This document shows positions 7,993 through 16,104 of a stretch of 40,553 nt of DNA, one piece after another (within the stretch, counting starts at the first letter, position 1; each line of letters starts with the position of its first letter). The stretch spans positions 1 through 40,553 of the forward strand of contig NZ_JABIOQ010000007.1 of NCBI RefSeq assembly GCF_018698455.1, read 5' to 3'. Under the pieces are notes generated by a model. It saw only the letters and a list, made by a program, of their open reading frames with translations. It did no database searches and was not told the DNA's origin. Made by a program: the position numbers and the translations under genes. Source of the DNA: Sulfurimonas sp. Its GTDB lineage: Bacteria > Campylobacterota > Campylobacteria > Campylobacterales > Sulfurimonadaceae.

Positions 7993-10128
7993 CTACACTA
8001 CTAATAATGTAATATTATACCCTAGAAATGCCATTACATAAGCAATTATTGATGTAAACATAAAAAGATAAAAAAAGTATTTAATATGTCCTGCTTCACG
8101 AGTAAATACAACTGAGGCTGCTAGACATGGTAAATAAATCATGACAACAATAATAAATGCAATAGCAGAAGCCAAAGATATATGTTTTGATATAGCATTA
8201 ACCAGAGAACTATTTGATTCATCTACATCTCCACCAAGTGCATACAATACACCAAGTGTTGATACTACTACTTCTTTCGCAGCAAGACCAGTTTGAAGAG
8301 CAACACTCATCTTCCAGTCAAAGCCAAGTGGAGCAAATATAGGCTCAGAGAACTTTCCAATAGTTCCTAAATAACTCTGTTCAAGTAAGCCTTCTGCAAG
8401 TTGGTTTTGCAAAACAAACTTTTTATCTTCACTCACTGCAATTTCTATTTTAGAGTTATACTCTTTTTCCAACTCTTGATTATGTGGATAATTACTTAAA
8501 AACCAGATGAGCAGAGAAGCTGCAGCGATATATGTTCCTGCTTTTTTAAGATACATCATTGTTTTTGTTAAAACAGTATGCCAAATTAACTTCACGGAGG
8601 GAAGTCTATACTTAGGCATTTCCATAACAAAAGGTTCATCGACCCCTTTAAACGCAGTGAGCTTTAATATTTTCGCGGCAACTAAACCAAACATAGCTCC
8701 ACTTATATAAATAATAAATAAAACATTTCCAGCCATTTCAGGACTAAAAAATGCACCTGCAAAAAGTACATAAACGGGAAGTCTTGCTCCACATGACATA
8801 AAGCCTATGATAAAAAGAGTAAGTAATCTATCTCTATCATTTTTAAGTATTCTTGCAGACATATAGGCGGGTATTGAACAGCCAAATCCTGTCACGAGTG
8901 GGATAAAACTTTGTCCATGCAAACCAAATTTATGGAAAAAGCCATCAAGTAAAAAGGCAACACGTGACATATAACCCGTACTCTCTAAAAGTGCTATACC
9001 TATAAAAAGTATTATAATATTTGGCACAAAAAGTACAACTGCTCCAACTCCCGCAATTACTCCATCTACAATCAAAGAACGTATATCCTCATTTTGAATT
9101 GTTGAACCTATTGTATTGCCAAACCAAGAAAAGAACATATCTATGTAATCCATTGGTATCGCACCAATTTCAAATGTCAATTGGAAAAGACCCCACATTA
9201 AAAATAAAAAGATTGGTATTCCCAAAGTTGGATGAATAAGAATAAAATCTATTTTTTCTGTCATTGTCACTTTTTCTTCAAGCAACTTACTCTTAACTAC
9301 TTCAGCGACAACACCTCTATTAAAAGAGGCATACTCTTCAGCAAAACATTCTTTTATATCATCACTATCATGATGTAGTTCTATATGTCTACTTGCATCT
9401 ATAAGAATAGGTTGCAGCTCAGTCCATATAGGATTATCATGAAGTTTTTCATATGTTCGTTTATTGTTTTTGAGAATATTAATTGCTATGTTTCTATAAG
9501 AATTAACAGACTCATACTTATGTTTATCAAGGTACCAAACTAAACGAGCTATTTCTTCTTCTACAGCTTCGCTAAATATAAGTTTTGAACCATTGTTTGG
9601 TGTTTCATTGGCTAAACTAACAGTTTCTATTAACTCTTCAATTCCAAGTTTTGTAACTGCTGATACTTTTACACAAGGGACACCAATTAACTCACTCATA
9701 TAATTTTCATCTATTTGAATATTTTCTCTGTCTGCTTCATCGCTCATATTTAAAGCGATTACTACTTTTTTACTCATTGTTAAAAGTTCAGACGTAAGTT
9801 GTAGGTTTTTTTCTAAGTTAGTTGAATCTACTACATTAATGATAATATCATACTCTTGGGCACTAAGATAATCATGTGTTACTCTCTCTTCAATAGTATA
9901 ATCCGTAAAAGCATAAGTTCCCGGTAAGTCAACAACTGTATAGCTGTAATCTTTATAGTCAAAAATTACTTCTGTCTTATCTACTGTTACACCCGAAAAA
10001 TTTCCAACATGTAAATGTGAGTTCGCTACAGAATTTATAAGCATACTTTTTCCAACATTTGGCTGTCCAACAAGAGCCACTTTGATGTGTTTCGCAGTTA
10101 TTGGACAGGCTTTCATATCTTCATTCAT
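7993..10128 (-). CDS. feoB: Ferrous iron transporter B
   Basis: FeoB imports Fe(II) across the inner membrane. The N-terminal G domain has G1 GQPNVGKS (about 21-28), the G3 region VVDLPGTYAF and G4 NMSD. A helical spacer follows, then a polytopic membrane part with the Gate and core segments, for example GFGCSIPAYMSAR and ARLPVYVLFAG. The 711-residue length is normal. The start overlaps the feoA stop by 4 bases (ATGA), so translation is coupled. It should be controlled with feoA from the Fur-box promoter at about 10372-10386. Confidence 0.97.
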   Translation of the reverse strand: MNEDMKACPITAKHIKVALVGQPNVGKSMLINSVANSHLHVGNFSGVTVDKTEVIFDYKDYSYTVVDLPGTYAFTDYTIEERVTHDYLSAQEYDIIINVVDSTNLEKNLQLTSELLTMSKKVVIALNMSDEADRENIQIDENYMSELIGVPCVKVSAVTKLGIEELIETVSLANETPNNGSKLIFSEAVEEEIARLVWYLDKHKYESVNSYRNIAINILKNNKRTYEKLHDNPIWTELQPILIDASRHIELHHDSDDIKECFAEEYASFNRGVVAEVVKSKLLEEKVTMTEKIDFILIHPTLGIPIFLFLMWGLFQLTFEIGAIPMDYIDMFFSWFGNTIGSTIQNEDIRSLIVDGVIAGVGAVVLFVPNIIILFIGIALLESTGYMSRVAFLLDGFFHKFGLHGQSFIPLVTGFGCSIPAYMSARILKNDRDRLLTLFIIGFMSCGARLPVYVLFAGAFFSPEMAGNVLFIIYISGAMFGLVAAKILKLTAFKGVDEPFVMEMPKYRLPSVKLIWHTVLTKTMMYLKKAGTYIAAASLLIWFLSNYPHNQELEKEYNSKIEIAVSEDKKFVLQNQLAEGLLEQSYLGTIGKFSEPIFAPLGFDWKMSVALQTGLAAKEVVVSTLGVLYALGGDVDESNSSLVNAISKHISLASAIAFIIVVMIYLPCLAASVVFTREAGHIKYFFYLFMFTSIIAYVMAFLGYNITLLVV

Positions 10129-10352
10129 ATCTTCTCTACCTCTATTTTTTGAGCTTCATTTGCTCTGAGAGCTATTTTCATTTTGCCTACTTTAATTTCT
10201 ATTGTACTTTTTGTTGGTGAGTACTCTATTACTTCTATTATTGTTTCTTTCATAATTCCAAATGAAATTAATCTCTGCTTTAAATCAGTATCTGCATTTA
10301 GCTTAACAACTTTAACTCTACATGCTTTCTTGCAATCTTTTAATGTTTTCAT
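10125..10352 (-). CDS. feoA: Ferrous iron transport protein A
   Basis: FeoA is a small cytoplasmic SH3-like protein that supports FeoB. The 75 residues show the family pattern: an N-terminal Cys-containing segment, then the turn KQRLISFGIMKETIIEVIEYSP and a terminal beta strand KMKIALRANEAQKIEV, where the family has an 'ialr..eA..I.v' motif. It starts from an ATG preceded by gagaggaaac, a good ribosome binding site. It overlaps feoB by 4 bases and lies 41 bases downstream of the porin gene. Confidence 0.93.
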   Translation of the reverse strand: MKTLKDCKKACRVKVVKLNADTDLKQRLISFGIMKETIIEVIEYSPTKSTIEIKVGKMKIALRANEAQKIEVEKI

Positions 10353-10371
10353 TGTTTCCTCTCAGAATATT

Positions 10372-10386
10372 TTATAATTATAATCA
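10372..10386 (-). promoter_or_regulatory. Fur-box-like operator over the feoA promoter
   Basis: Read on the minus strand the site is tgattataattataa. It matches the 7-1-7 Fur consensus TGATAATnATTATCA at 12 of 14 positions. The minus-strand -10 TATAAT (10377-10382) lies inside it, so bound Fur would block the polymerase. Its place just before feoAB fits iron repression. Matching was by eye in AT-rich DNA. Confidence 0.6.
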
Positions 10387-10393
10387 TTACCAG

Positions 10394-11608
10394 TTAAAAT
10401 GTATATCGTAACATTACCTGAAAACGTTCCCAATCATTAGGTGTTTTCACACTACTTTTGAAATCTTCTTCTATTACATAAACTGACACTAATTCAAAGT
10501 TATCATTAAATGCATAATTAACACCAATATCACGCTCAACGATGTGTTCTTCTTTTCCTAAACTATTTTTTCCACCTATGAAGTTTGTATAAGCATAATA
10601 AATATCGGCACCAAAAAGGTTATAGTTAATCATAGCCATAAATGCATCGGCTTCTCTATCTTGTGCTATGACGTCTAAAATCATAATATTCATACTTGTG
10701 TAGAGCACTCCTCCACCAAATCCACTAAAACTTTTTTTATCTATATTTTCAAGAGATTTGCTATAAGCTACATTTATTGTCGCACCATAGACAGCAAGTT
10801 CTTCTAAAGCACCATAAATATTTGCTTCCACTCCACTATTATTTACCTGTGATTGATTAATATATTGAATGGAACTATTTAATGAAATATTTTTATTAAA
10901 CTCATAACTATATGAAGCATCAAAATAAATAGCTTTTGTCTCTGCACCTTTTACTGAAATATCATAATACCATGCACTCATATCAAAGGCTTGTGAATAT
11001 ATAACTCCTACTAAGTAGGTTCCATTTTCACCATGACTGACCCAAGAGTTATCAAGACCAGCGTCAGTACCTTGCCAATTTTGAAGATTTCCAGCCATAA
11101 AACTAAAGTCACTATATTCATAAGTGGCAATGTAAGCTTCAAAACTATTTGAATTCATAGACCAATCATCACTATCAGCCAAGGGTGTATCTATCACCTG
11201 ACGACCAAGTCTAATATTTAAACCATTATACTTGTAATTAACATAAACTTCTGTTAGTTTAGTATATACACCTGCTGATGAAGATAGATTTGAATTACCA
11301 GAAGTTTTAGTTATACTAGCTTCATGTGTTGCAACACCAATGTCTTGAGAAGTTCTAAATGCAAACCCTGCATTAAAGCCATTTAATACAGCCAACTCAT
11401 ACTTAAGCATACCACCAATAGCAGTTGTATAAGTACTATCCATTGCTGGTGATGGTTGGTGTTCACCAGCAGATATAAACCTTATTTCACCACTTACTGA
11501 TGCATTAGTAAACATTTTTTCTAATGTATCTATTTCTTCTATATCTGCTGCACCAAGTATTTGTATCATGATTACAGTTATTAAAGAAGCTTTCATTATT
11601 TTTATCAT
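10394..11608 (-). CDS. OprD-family-like outer membrane porin
   Basis: A 404-residue beta-barrel candidate. An N-terminal signal peptide (about 1-20, ending near LGAADI) is followed by repeated alternating amphipathic strands, and the chain ends in RYTF with the C-terminal Phe used for BAM recognition. The segment NIRLGRQVIDTPLADSDDW and the following SFEAYIATYEYSD resemble Campylobacterota OprD-type porins. It lies 41 bases upstream of feoA, with its own promoter carrying a Fur-box-like site. I infer that it may admit iron or an iron-linked solute. The OprD fold gives no substrate by itself, and a general porin remains possible. Confidence 0.8.
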   Translation of the reverse strand: MIKIMKASLITVIMIQILGAADIEEIDTLEKMFTNASVSGEIRFISAGEHQPSPAMDSTYTTAIGGMLKYELAVLNGFNAGFAFRTSQDIGVATHEASITKTSGNSNLSSSAGVYTKLTEVYVNYKYNGLNIRLGRQVIDTPLADSDDWSMNSNSFEAYIATYEYSDFSFMAGNLQNWQGTDAGLDNSWVSHGENGTYLVGVIYSQAFDMSAWYYDISVKGAETKAIYFDASYSYEFNKNISLNSSIQYINQSQVNNSGVEANIYGALEELAVYGATINVAYSKSLENIDKKSFSGFGGGVLYTSMNIMILDVIAQDREADAFMAMINYNLFGADIYYAYTNFIGGKNSLGKEEHIVERDIGVNYAFNDNFELVSVYVIEEDFKSSVKTPNDWERFQVMLRYTF

Positions 11609-11664
11609 TCACTTGACCTTATTTCGGAATAATAGCAATAATTTACTTAGAGACAAATTAATAT

Positions 11665-11684
11665 TGATATCTATTATCATTATA
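11665..11684 (-). promoter_or_regulatory. Promoter and Fur-box-like operator of the porin gene
   Basis: On the minus strand TATAAT lies at 11679-11684. Immediately downstream, at 11665-11679, is tgataatagatatca, matching TGATAATnATTATCA at 12 of 14 positions. The site would overlap the transcription start, a classic repressor position. The leader to the ATG would be about 60 bases. Confidence 0.65.
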
Positions 11685-11723
11685 CTATTTTAGTTACTCT
11701 TTTAATCTTGCATTTAAGTTAGA

Positions 11724-11729
11724 TATAAT
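11724..11729 (+). promoter_or_regulatory. -10 box of the CDP-alcohol phosphatidyltransferase gene
   Basis: TATAAT preceded by aga lies 27 bases before the ATG. An AAGG at about 11745 can serve as ribosome binding site. Confidence 0.6.
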
Positions 11730-11756
11730 GTCAGAAATATTTTTAAGGCTTTTAGT

Positions 11757-12314
11757 ATGAAATTTTTATGGACACCCTCTTCTCAATTTAACTTAGCAAA
11801 CCTTTTTACCTTTGTTAACATTTCTGCTGGTCTAACGGCTACTTATTTTATTACTCAAAATAATTTTACTCTTGCAATTATTTTAGCATGGGTGGGTGGT
11901 GCTTTTGATATTTTTGATGGTAAAATTGCTAGAAAATATGAATTAAGTAATGAATTTGGGGTGCAGCTAGACAGTTTTGCAGACTTTTTAAGTTTTGTAC
12001 TTGTTCCTGTCTTTTTAATTTTTCAAGCTGTTTATACAACTTCACTTGAGAGTACTTTTCTCATACCTGCTGCTATCGTTAGTATTTACTATGTAATTGC
12101 AGGTCTTAGAAGACTAATACATTTTAATATAAATACAGATGCTGGGTCAGTTGACAAATATTTCACTGGAGTCCCTACTCCACTCGGTGCTATTCTTCTC
12201 TGGTTAGTTTATGTCGCGTTTACTTATTCTTTCTTACCTGCATATGCGGTAGGAATTTTAATGCTTCTCATAGGATGGAGTCTTAATTCAAAACTAAAAG
12301 TAAAACACCCTTAG
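11757..12314 (+). CDS. CDP-alcohol phosphatidyltransferase (PssA-like)
   Basis: An integral membrane phospholipid head-group transferase. The full family signature DGxxARx8GxxxDxxxD is present: Asp54-Gly55, Ala58-Arg59, Gly68, Asp72 and Asp76. These residues bind metal and CDP-lipid. There are about six membrane segments in 185 residues. The surrounding sequence (FGVQLDSFADFLSF) resembles phosphatidylserine synthase PssA more than PgsA, but the protein is shorter than the PssA I recall from this phylum (about 240). The head group is therefore uncertain. It ends one base before the convergent DoxX-family gene. Confidence 0.85.
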   Translation: MKFLWTPSSQFNLANLFTFVNISAGLTATYFITQNNFTLAIILAWVGGAFDIFDGKIARKYELSNEFGVQLDSFADFLSFVLVPVFLIFQAVYTTSLESTFLIPAAIVSIYYVIAGLRRLIHFNINTDAGSVDKYFTGVPTPLGAILLWLVYVAFTYSFLPAYAVGILMLLIGWSLNSKLKVKHP

Positions 12315-12315
12315 A

Positions 12316-12702
12316 CTATTTCGAATTAACTCCATATCTTCCACTTCCAAGCAGGAAGACTACAAGAGACATTATAAAAAAGATAAGTGGTGATTCCATT
12401 CCTAAGCCACCATACTTCGACAAAGAAAAACTAAATCCATAAGCTAAAAATATAGCTACAAGCATATTAAATGCCAAGACTAAAGAAGCAACTCGAGCAT
12501 AAAGACCAAGTATAATAAATATAGGACTTATTACCTCTCCAATATAAACGCCATTAGCGAAAAACTCAGCAAGGCCAACATTACTGAGCATGCCTTTAAC
12601 TCCATCTACTCCATAAATTACTTTATGAATTCCATGAAACAAGATTAAAACACCTAGACTCACTCTTAATAAAAGTTTTGCTATATCTGGACTAAGAAAC
12701 AT
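12316..12702 (-). CDS. DoxX-family membrane protein
   Basis: A four-helix membrane protein of 128 residues. It matches the DoxX pattern LLLRVSLGVLILFHGIHKV at the N-terminus, the glycine-rich second helix and LYARVASLVLAFNMLVAIF in the third. DoxX-type proteins are linked to respiratory quinone chemistry or oxidative stress in some organisms, but many have no assigned role. It overlaps the end of the upstream small gene by 11 bases. Its ribosome binding site (aaaggaaag) lies inside that gene, which suggests coupling. It is last in the rmuC-small gene-doxX unit. Confidence 0.85.
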   Translation of the reverse strand: MFLSPDIAKLLLRVSLGVLILFHGIHKVIYGVDGVKGMLSNVGLAEFFANGVYIGEVISPIFIILGLYARVASLVLAFNMLVAIFLAYGFSFSLSKYGGLGMESPLIFFIMSLVVFLLGSGRYGVNSK

Positions 12703-12892
12703 TACTTTCCTTTAATTTAAATTTACAACTACCAACGCTAATTGTTTTTGAATTTTTAATGACTTCTTTAATATATAGGAGTGTTCCCGCTACATCGGCA
12801 TCACCTATTTCTTCTTCTATTATTCTTAATAAATCTTTTTCATTAGTATCTGTAAACTTTTTTTCATAACTGTAACATGTTTGTATATTCAA
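12692..12892 (-). CDS. Small protein of unknown function, TTG start
   Basis: A 66-residue protein. The start codon is TTG at 12890-12892, immediately after the rmuC stop TAG, with GAGGAAG of rmuC as ribosome binding site. The predicted chain is mostly helical and charged (DLLRIIEEEIGDADVAGTLLYIKEVI), with Cys near each end, and has no membrane segment or signal. I recognise no family. Tight packing between rmuC and the DoxX gene, and overlap with the latter, support a real gene. Confidence 0.65.
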   Translation of the reverse strand: MNIQTCYSYEKKFTDTNEKDLLRIIEEEIGDADVAGTLLYIKEVIKNSKTISVGSCKFKLKESNVS

Positions 12893-14137
12893 CTACTCTT
12901 CCTCACTTTTAATACTTAATTCTTTTTTAGGTTTAATCCCAAGCTTGACAATATTTTCAGCTTTTTTAATAACATTTCCTCGTCCAGTATGGAGTCTATT
13001 CATTGACTTGTCATATGATTCTTGAGCTTTATTTAGATGTGTGCCTATTTTTTGCATCTCATCAACAAAACCAACAAGTTTTTCATACATTCCTTCTGCT
13101 TCAGTTGCAATTTTTAGAGCATGCTCCTCTTGTCTCTGTGTTCTCCAAATATGTTCTATAGTTCTTAGTGTAACTAAAAGTGTTGAGGGAGAAACAACAA
13201 GTATATTTTGTTCATATGCACTTTTAAAAAATTCTCCATCATGTTCAAGAGCCAATAAAAAAGCACCTTCAATTGGCATAAATAGTAGTACAAAATCAAG
13301 TGTATTTACACCTTCTAACTTCTCATACTTTTTCTCATTCAAACCTTTAACATGAGATTTAATACTAAGTATATGTTCCTTGAGTGAATCTGATTTTATC
13401 TTTTTATCATCTGCATTTATAAATCTTTCATATGCAACAAGTGACACCTTCGAATCTATAATTATATCGCGTTCTTGTGGCATATGAATAATTACATCTG
13501 GTCTATAACTCTTACCTTCTTCAGATTTTAAAGTTGCTTGAAGTTCATACTCTAGATCTTTCCTTAATCCAGATTGTTCTAAAATACTTTCTAAAACTAT
13601 TTCTCCCCAATTACCTTGCGTTTTATTTTCACCTTTGAGTGCATTTGTTAAGTTGAGTGCATCACTTGATAACTGTGAGTTCATATCTCTTAAACGCGAC
13701 AGTTCATCTTTAAGAAGAACTCCTTCTTTTGTTTGCGATATAAATTGTTCTTTTGTTTGAATAGAAAAATTTCTTATTTGTTCACGAAAAGGTTTTAGAA
13801 GTAGTTCAAGTTGTTCTTTATTTGAAGAGCTAAATTGTTTAGCCTTGTCTTCGAATATTTTATTTGCTAAAAGTTTAAACTCATTTGAGAGTTCATCTTT
13901 TGCATCTTGTAATACTTTTAATTTTTCTATAGAAGATTTTTGTTCTTCTTCATAGCGAGTCTTTAAAATCGTACTACTAAGTTCTAAGTTTTTATGGGAT
14001 TCTTGGATTTTTCTATAGTTATCGGCTAAGAAAATATATTGTTGGTTCAAACTTTTTTCTTTTATGTATAGATAGAATGTAATTAGAAAAGATATAAATC
14101 CAATAATGCTAGAAAGAATGTAGAAGTTAAATGCCAT
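12893..14137 (-). CDS. rmuC: RmuC-family DNA recombination-limiting protein
   Basis: RmuC proteins have a nuclease-like fold and limit recombination at inverted repeats. The 414-residue protein has an N-terminal membrane anchor (about 3-23), a long coiled coil (about 30-150) and the RmuC domain with ENKTQGNWGEIVLESILEQSG, YRPDVIIHMP and DIIIDSKVSLVAYERF. The latter two contain the PD-(D/E)xK-like Asp and Lys. The domain continues through FVLLFMPIEGAFLLAL. It is the first gene of a three-gene unit and diverges from the DEAD-box helicase across 246 bases. Confidence 0.93.
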   Translation of the reverse strand: MAFNFYILSSIIGFISFLITFYLYIKEKSLNQQYIFLADNYRKIQESHKNLELSSTILKTRYEEEQKSSIEKLKVLQDAKDELSNEFKLLANKIFEDKAKQFSSSNKEQLELLLKPFREQIRNFSIQTKEQFISQTKEGVLLKDELSRLRDMNSQLSSDALNLTNALKGENKTQGNWGEIVLESILEQSGLRKDLEYELQATLKSEEGKSYRPDVIIHMPQERDIIIDSKVSLVAYERFINADDKKIKSDSLKEHILSIKSHVKGLNEKKYEKLEGVNTLDFVLLFMPIEGAFLLALEHDGEFFKSAYEQNILVVSPSTLLVTLRTIEHIWRTQRQEEHALKIATEAEGMYEKLVGFVDEMQKIGTHLNKAQESYDKSMNRLHTGRGNVIKKAENIVKLGIKPKKELSIKSEEE

Positions 14138-14292
14138 TGTGTATCCTATATTTATATTAGAAGATTATACACTAAATATTTTCTACTTTCATTTATATGA
14201 CATATTGCAAAATAAGAGCTCTATTTGTAGCATTATAAACTTAAGTAATTAGTAGTATATGAATTTTTAATCATATTAAAGATAAATTTGGG
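14138..14292. other. Divergent intergenic region, rmuC / DEAD-box helicase
   Basis: No gene seen in this 155-base stretch. It is very AT-rich. The rmuC promoter presumably lies near 14160-14230, but I could not choose one -10 among several TATA-like runs. Confidence 0.4.
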
Positions 14293-14298
14293 TATAAT
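14293..14298 (+). promoter_or_regulatory. -10 box of the DEAD-box helicase gene
   Basis: TATAAT preceded by ggg. The expected transcription start is near 14305, leaving a leader of about 79 bases before the ATG at 14384. This is long for this window, where other leaders are roughly 0-60 bases. Confidence 0.7.
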
Positions 14299-14304
14299 TC
14301 GCCT

Positions 14305-14383
14305 AATATTTAAGGGGAAGGTACCCTGCTTTGTGTAATGTGTATAAGCAGCTTGTATTATCTCCTTAATTTAAAGGATTATA
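14305..14383 (+). ncRNA. Structured 5' leader with two mutually exclusive folds
   Basis: Fold A: ttaagggga (310-318 within 14xxx) pairs with tctccttaa (361-369), nine pairs with one G-U. This encloses a second stem, ctgctt (326-331) with aagcag (346-351). Fold B: tcctt (363-367) pairs with the Shine-Dalgarno aagga (374-378) over a 6-base loop. The two folds compete for the same strand, so fold A frees the ribosome binding site and fold B hides it. Pairing was worked out by hand. A thermosensor, autoregulation by the helicase, or a ligand switch are all possible, and I recognise no known riboswitch. Confidence 0.5.
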
Positions 14384-15997
14384 ATGCAAGAAAATGCACA
14401 AAACGAACAAACACCCGAAGAACCAAAGATAGAAGAAGAAAAAACTATGACATTTGACGAGTTAGGATTAAAATCTGAACTACTTCAAAGTGTAAAATAC
14501 GCAGGTTTTACTACGCCGTCACCGATTCAAGCACAAGCAATCCCAGTTGTGATAGCTGGTCGTGATATGGTTGGTCAAGCACATACAGGTACAGGTAAAA
14601 CTGCTGCGTTTAGTCTTCCAGCACTTCATAACATGAAGATGGATGGTTCAGTTGAGATGTTAGTTATAACACCAACTCGTGAACTTGCAACTCAAGTAAG
14701 TGATGAAATTTTCAAATATGGTAGAAACTTAGGAGCTAAAACTGTAACAGTTTATGGTGGTAGCTCATACAAACGTCAACTTGACCTTATCGCTCGTGGT
14801 GCTTCAGTTGTTGTTGCAACTCCAGGACGTATGTTAGACATACTTAAGCGTGGAATGGTACCAGATTTTGCTCCAGGAATTGTTGTACTTGATGAAGCTG
14901 ATGAGATGCTTGACATGGGTTTCTTGGATGATATCAATGAAATCTTTTCATATTTACCTAAAGAGCGTCAAACACTACTTTTCTCAGCAACTATGCCAGC
15001 ACCTATTAAAACGCTTGCGTCTAGAATTCTTAAAGACCCTGAGTTTATCTCAATCACTAAAGGTGAAACTACAAACATTGATATCGAACAAGAGTACTAT
15101 GTAATTGACGAGCATGAGAGAGATGATGCTATCATCCGTCTTATGGGTTCTGAAGCTAGTGCAAAATCAGTTGTATTTTGTAGAACAAAATCTGAAGTAG
15201 ATAGACTTTCAAATGTTCTAAGTAAAGAAGGTTATTCTTCGAATAGCCTTCATGGAGATATGGAGCAACGCCAACGTGAAAACGTAATTAAGGGTTTTAA
15301 AAATAATCAAATAGATGTTCTTGTTGCAACAGATGTTGCTGCTCGTGGTATCCACGTTAGTAACATCTCTCATGTTTTTAACTACCATATTCCATTTGAC
15401 CCTGAGTCTTATGTTCACCGTATTGGTAGAACAGGGCGTGCTGGTACAAAAGGTAAGGCGATAACTCTTCTTACTCCAATGGAGTTCAAAGAACTACAAC
15501 GTATCAAGCAAAAAGTTGGAACTTCAATGACTCATGCTTTTATTCCAAGTAAAAATGACCTAAGAAGTAATACTGTTGATGCAATGGTAAGTAGCATTGA
15601 AGAGCAACATATTTACGATGAAGCACATAAAATTCTTGACCGTCTTAAAGAAGACATAGATGAAGAGCAAATCATGTACAAGCTAATTTCTATGATTCTT
15701 GATAAGCAAGATATAAAAGGGCCTGCTAACATTGGTATTCCTGCTGATAAACTTGATGCTATTTTAGCTCGCGCTGCACAGCGTGGTGGTGGAAATAGTC
15801 GTGGTCGTGGTGGTAGTCGTAGTGGTGGTGGATACCGTGGAAACAAACCTCGTTCAGGTAGTGGAGATAGAAACCGTTCTGGTGGCGGTGGTGGATACAA
15901 AGGTAACCGTGAAGGTGGTGACAGAAATTCTTCAGGTGGCGATAGAAACCGCTCTGGCGGAAGAAGTTCTGGTGGTTATAAAGGTAACAGAGACTAA
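14384..15997 (+). CDS. DEAD-box ATP-dependent RNA helicase with RGG-rich tail
   Basis: A cytoplasmic RNA helicase of 537 residues. It has the Q motif (FTTPSPIQ, 42-49), motif I AHTGTGKT (66-73), PTRELA (97-102), DEAD (170-173), SAT (201-203) and, in the second RecA domain, HRIGRTGRAG. A helical extension follows (about 375-462), as in DeaD/CshA-type proteins, then a Gly/Arg/Ser/Asn-rich tail from about 464 to the end with repeated SGG, GGYKGN and DRN. Such tails bind RNA loosely and promote condensates (known for related helicases). Likely roles are ribosome assembly and mRNA turnover, especially in the cold. The structured leader suggests post-transcriptional control. A strong terminator follows. 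Confidence 0.95.
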   Translation: MQENAQNEQTPEEPKIEEEKTMTFDELGLKSELLQSVKYAGFTTPSPIQAQAIPVVIAGRDMVGQAHTGTGKTAAFSLPALHNMKMDGSVEMLVITPTRELATQVSDEIFKYGRNLGAKTVTVYGGSSYKRQLDLIARGASVVVATPGRMLDILKRGMVPDFAPGIVVLDEADEMLDMGFLDDINEIFSYLPKERQTLLFSATMPAPIKTLASRILKDPEFISITKGETTNIDIEQEYYVIDEHERDDAIIRLMGSEASAKSVVFCRTKSEVDRLSNVLSKEGYSSNSLHGDMEQRQRENVIKGFKNNQIDVLVATDVAARGIHVSNISHVFNYHIPFDPESYVHRIGRTGRAGTKGKAITLLTPMEFKELQRIKQKVGTSMTHAFIPSKNDLRSNTVDAMVSSIEEQHIYDEAHKILDRLKEDIDEEQIMYKLISMILDKQDIKGPANIGIPADKLDAILARAAQRGGGNSRGRGGSRSGGGYRGNKPRSGSGDRNRSGGGGGYKGNREGGDRNSSGGDRNRSGGRSSGGYKGNRD

Positions 15998-16025
15998 TTT
16001 TAAACCTATAACACTCTTCTACTCT

Positions 16026-16055
16026 TTCTCGGGATTCTCCCGAGAATCTCTTTTC
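16026..16055 (+). terminator. Rho-independent terminator after the helicase gene
   Basis: A perfect stem ttctcggga / tcccgagaa (26-34 and 38-46 of 160xx) with loop ttc is followed by tctcttttctc. The hairpin is GC-rich for this genome. Confidence 0.85.
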
Positions 16056-16079
16056 TCACACATTCTTTCTAATATCTGC

Positions 16080-16085
16080 TATAAT
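16080..16085 (+). promoter_or_regulatory. -10 box of the HIT-family gene
   Basis: TATAAT after gc lies 19 bases before the ATG at 16105, with a weak AAGG ribosome binding site near 16093. Confidence 0.6.
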
Positions 16086-16104
16086 TGTTAAAAAGGCTCT
16101 AGTT

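Noticed and set aside
15783-16091. Valine-rich 102-codon frame at the helicase gene end
   Set aside because: It is the +1 frame of the Gly/Arg repeat tail, giving runs of Val; it has no ribosome binding site.
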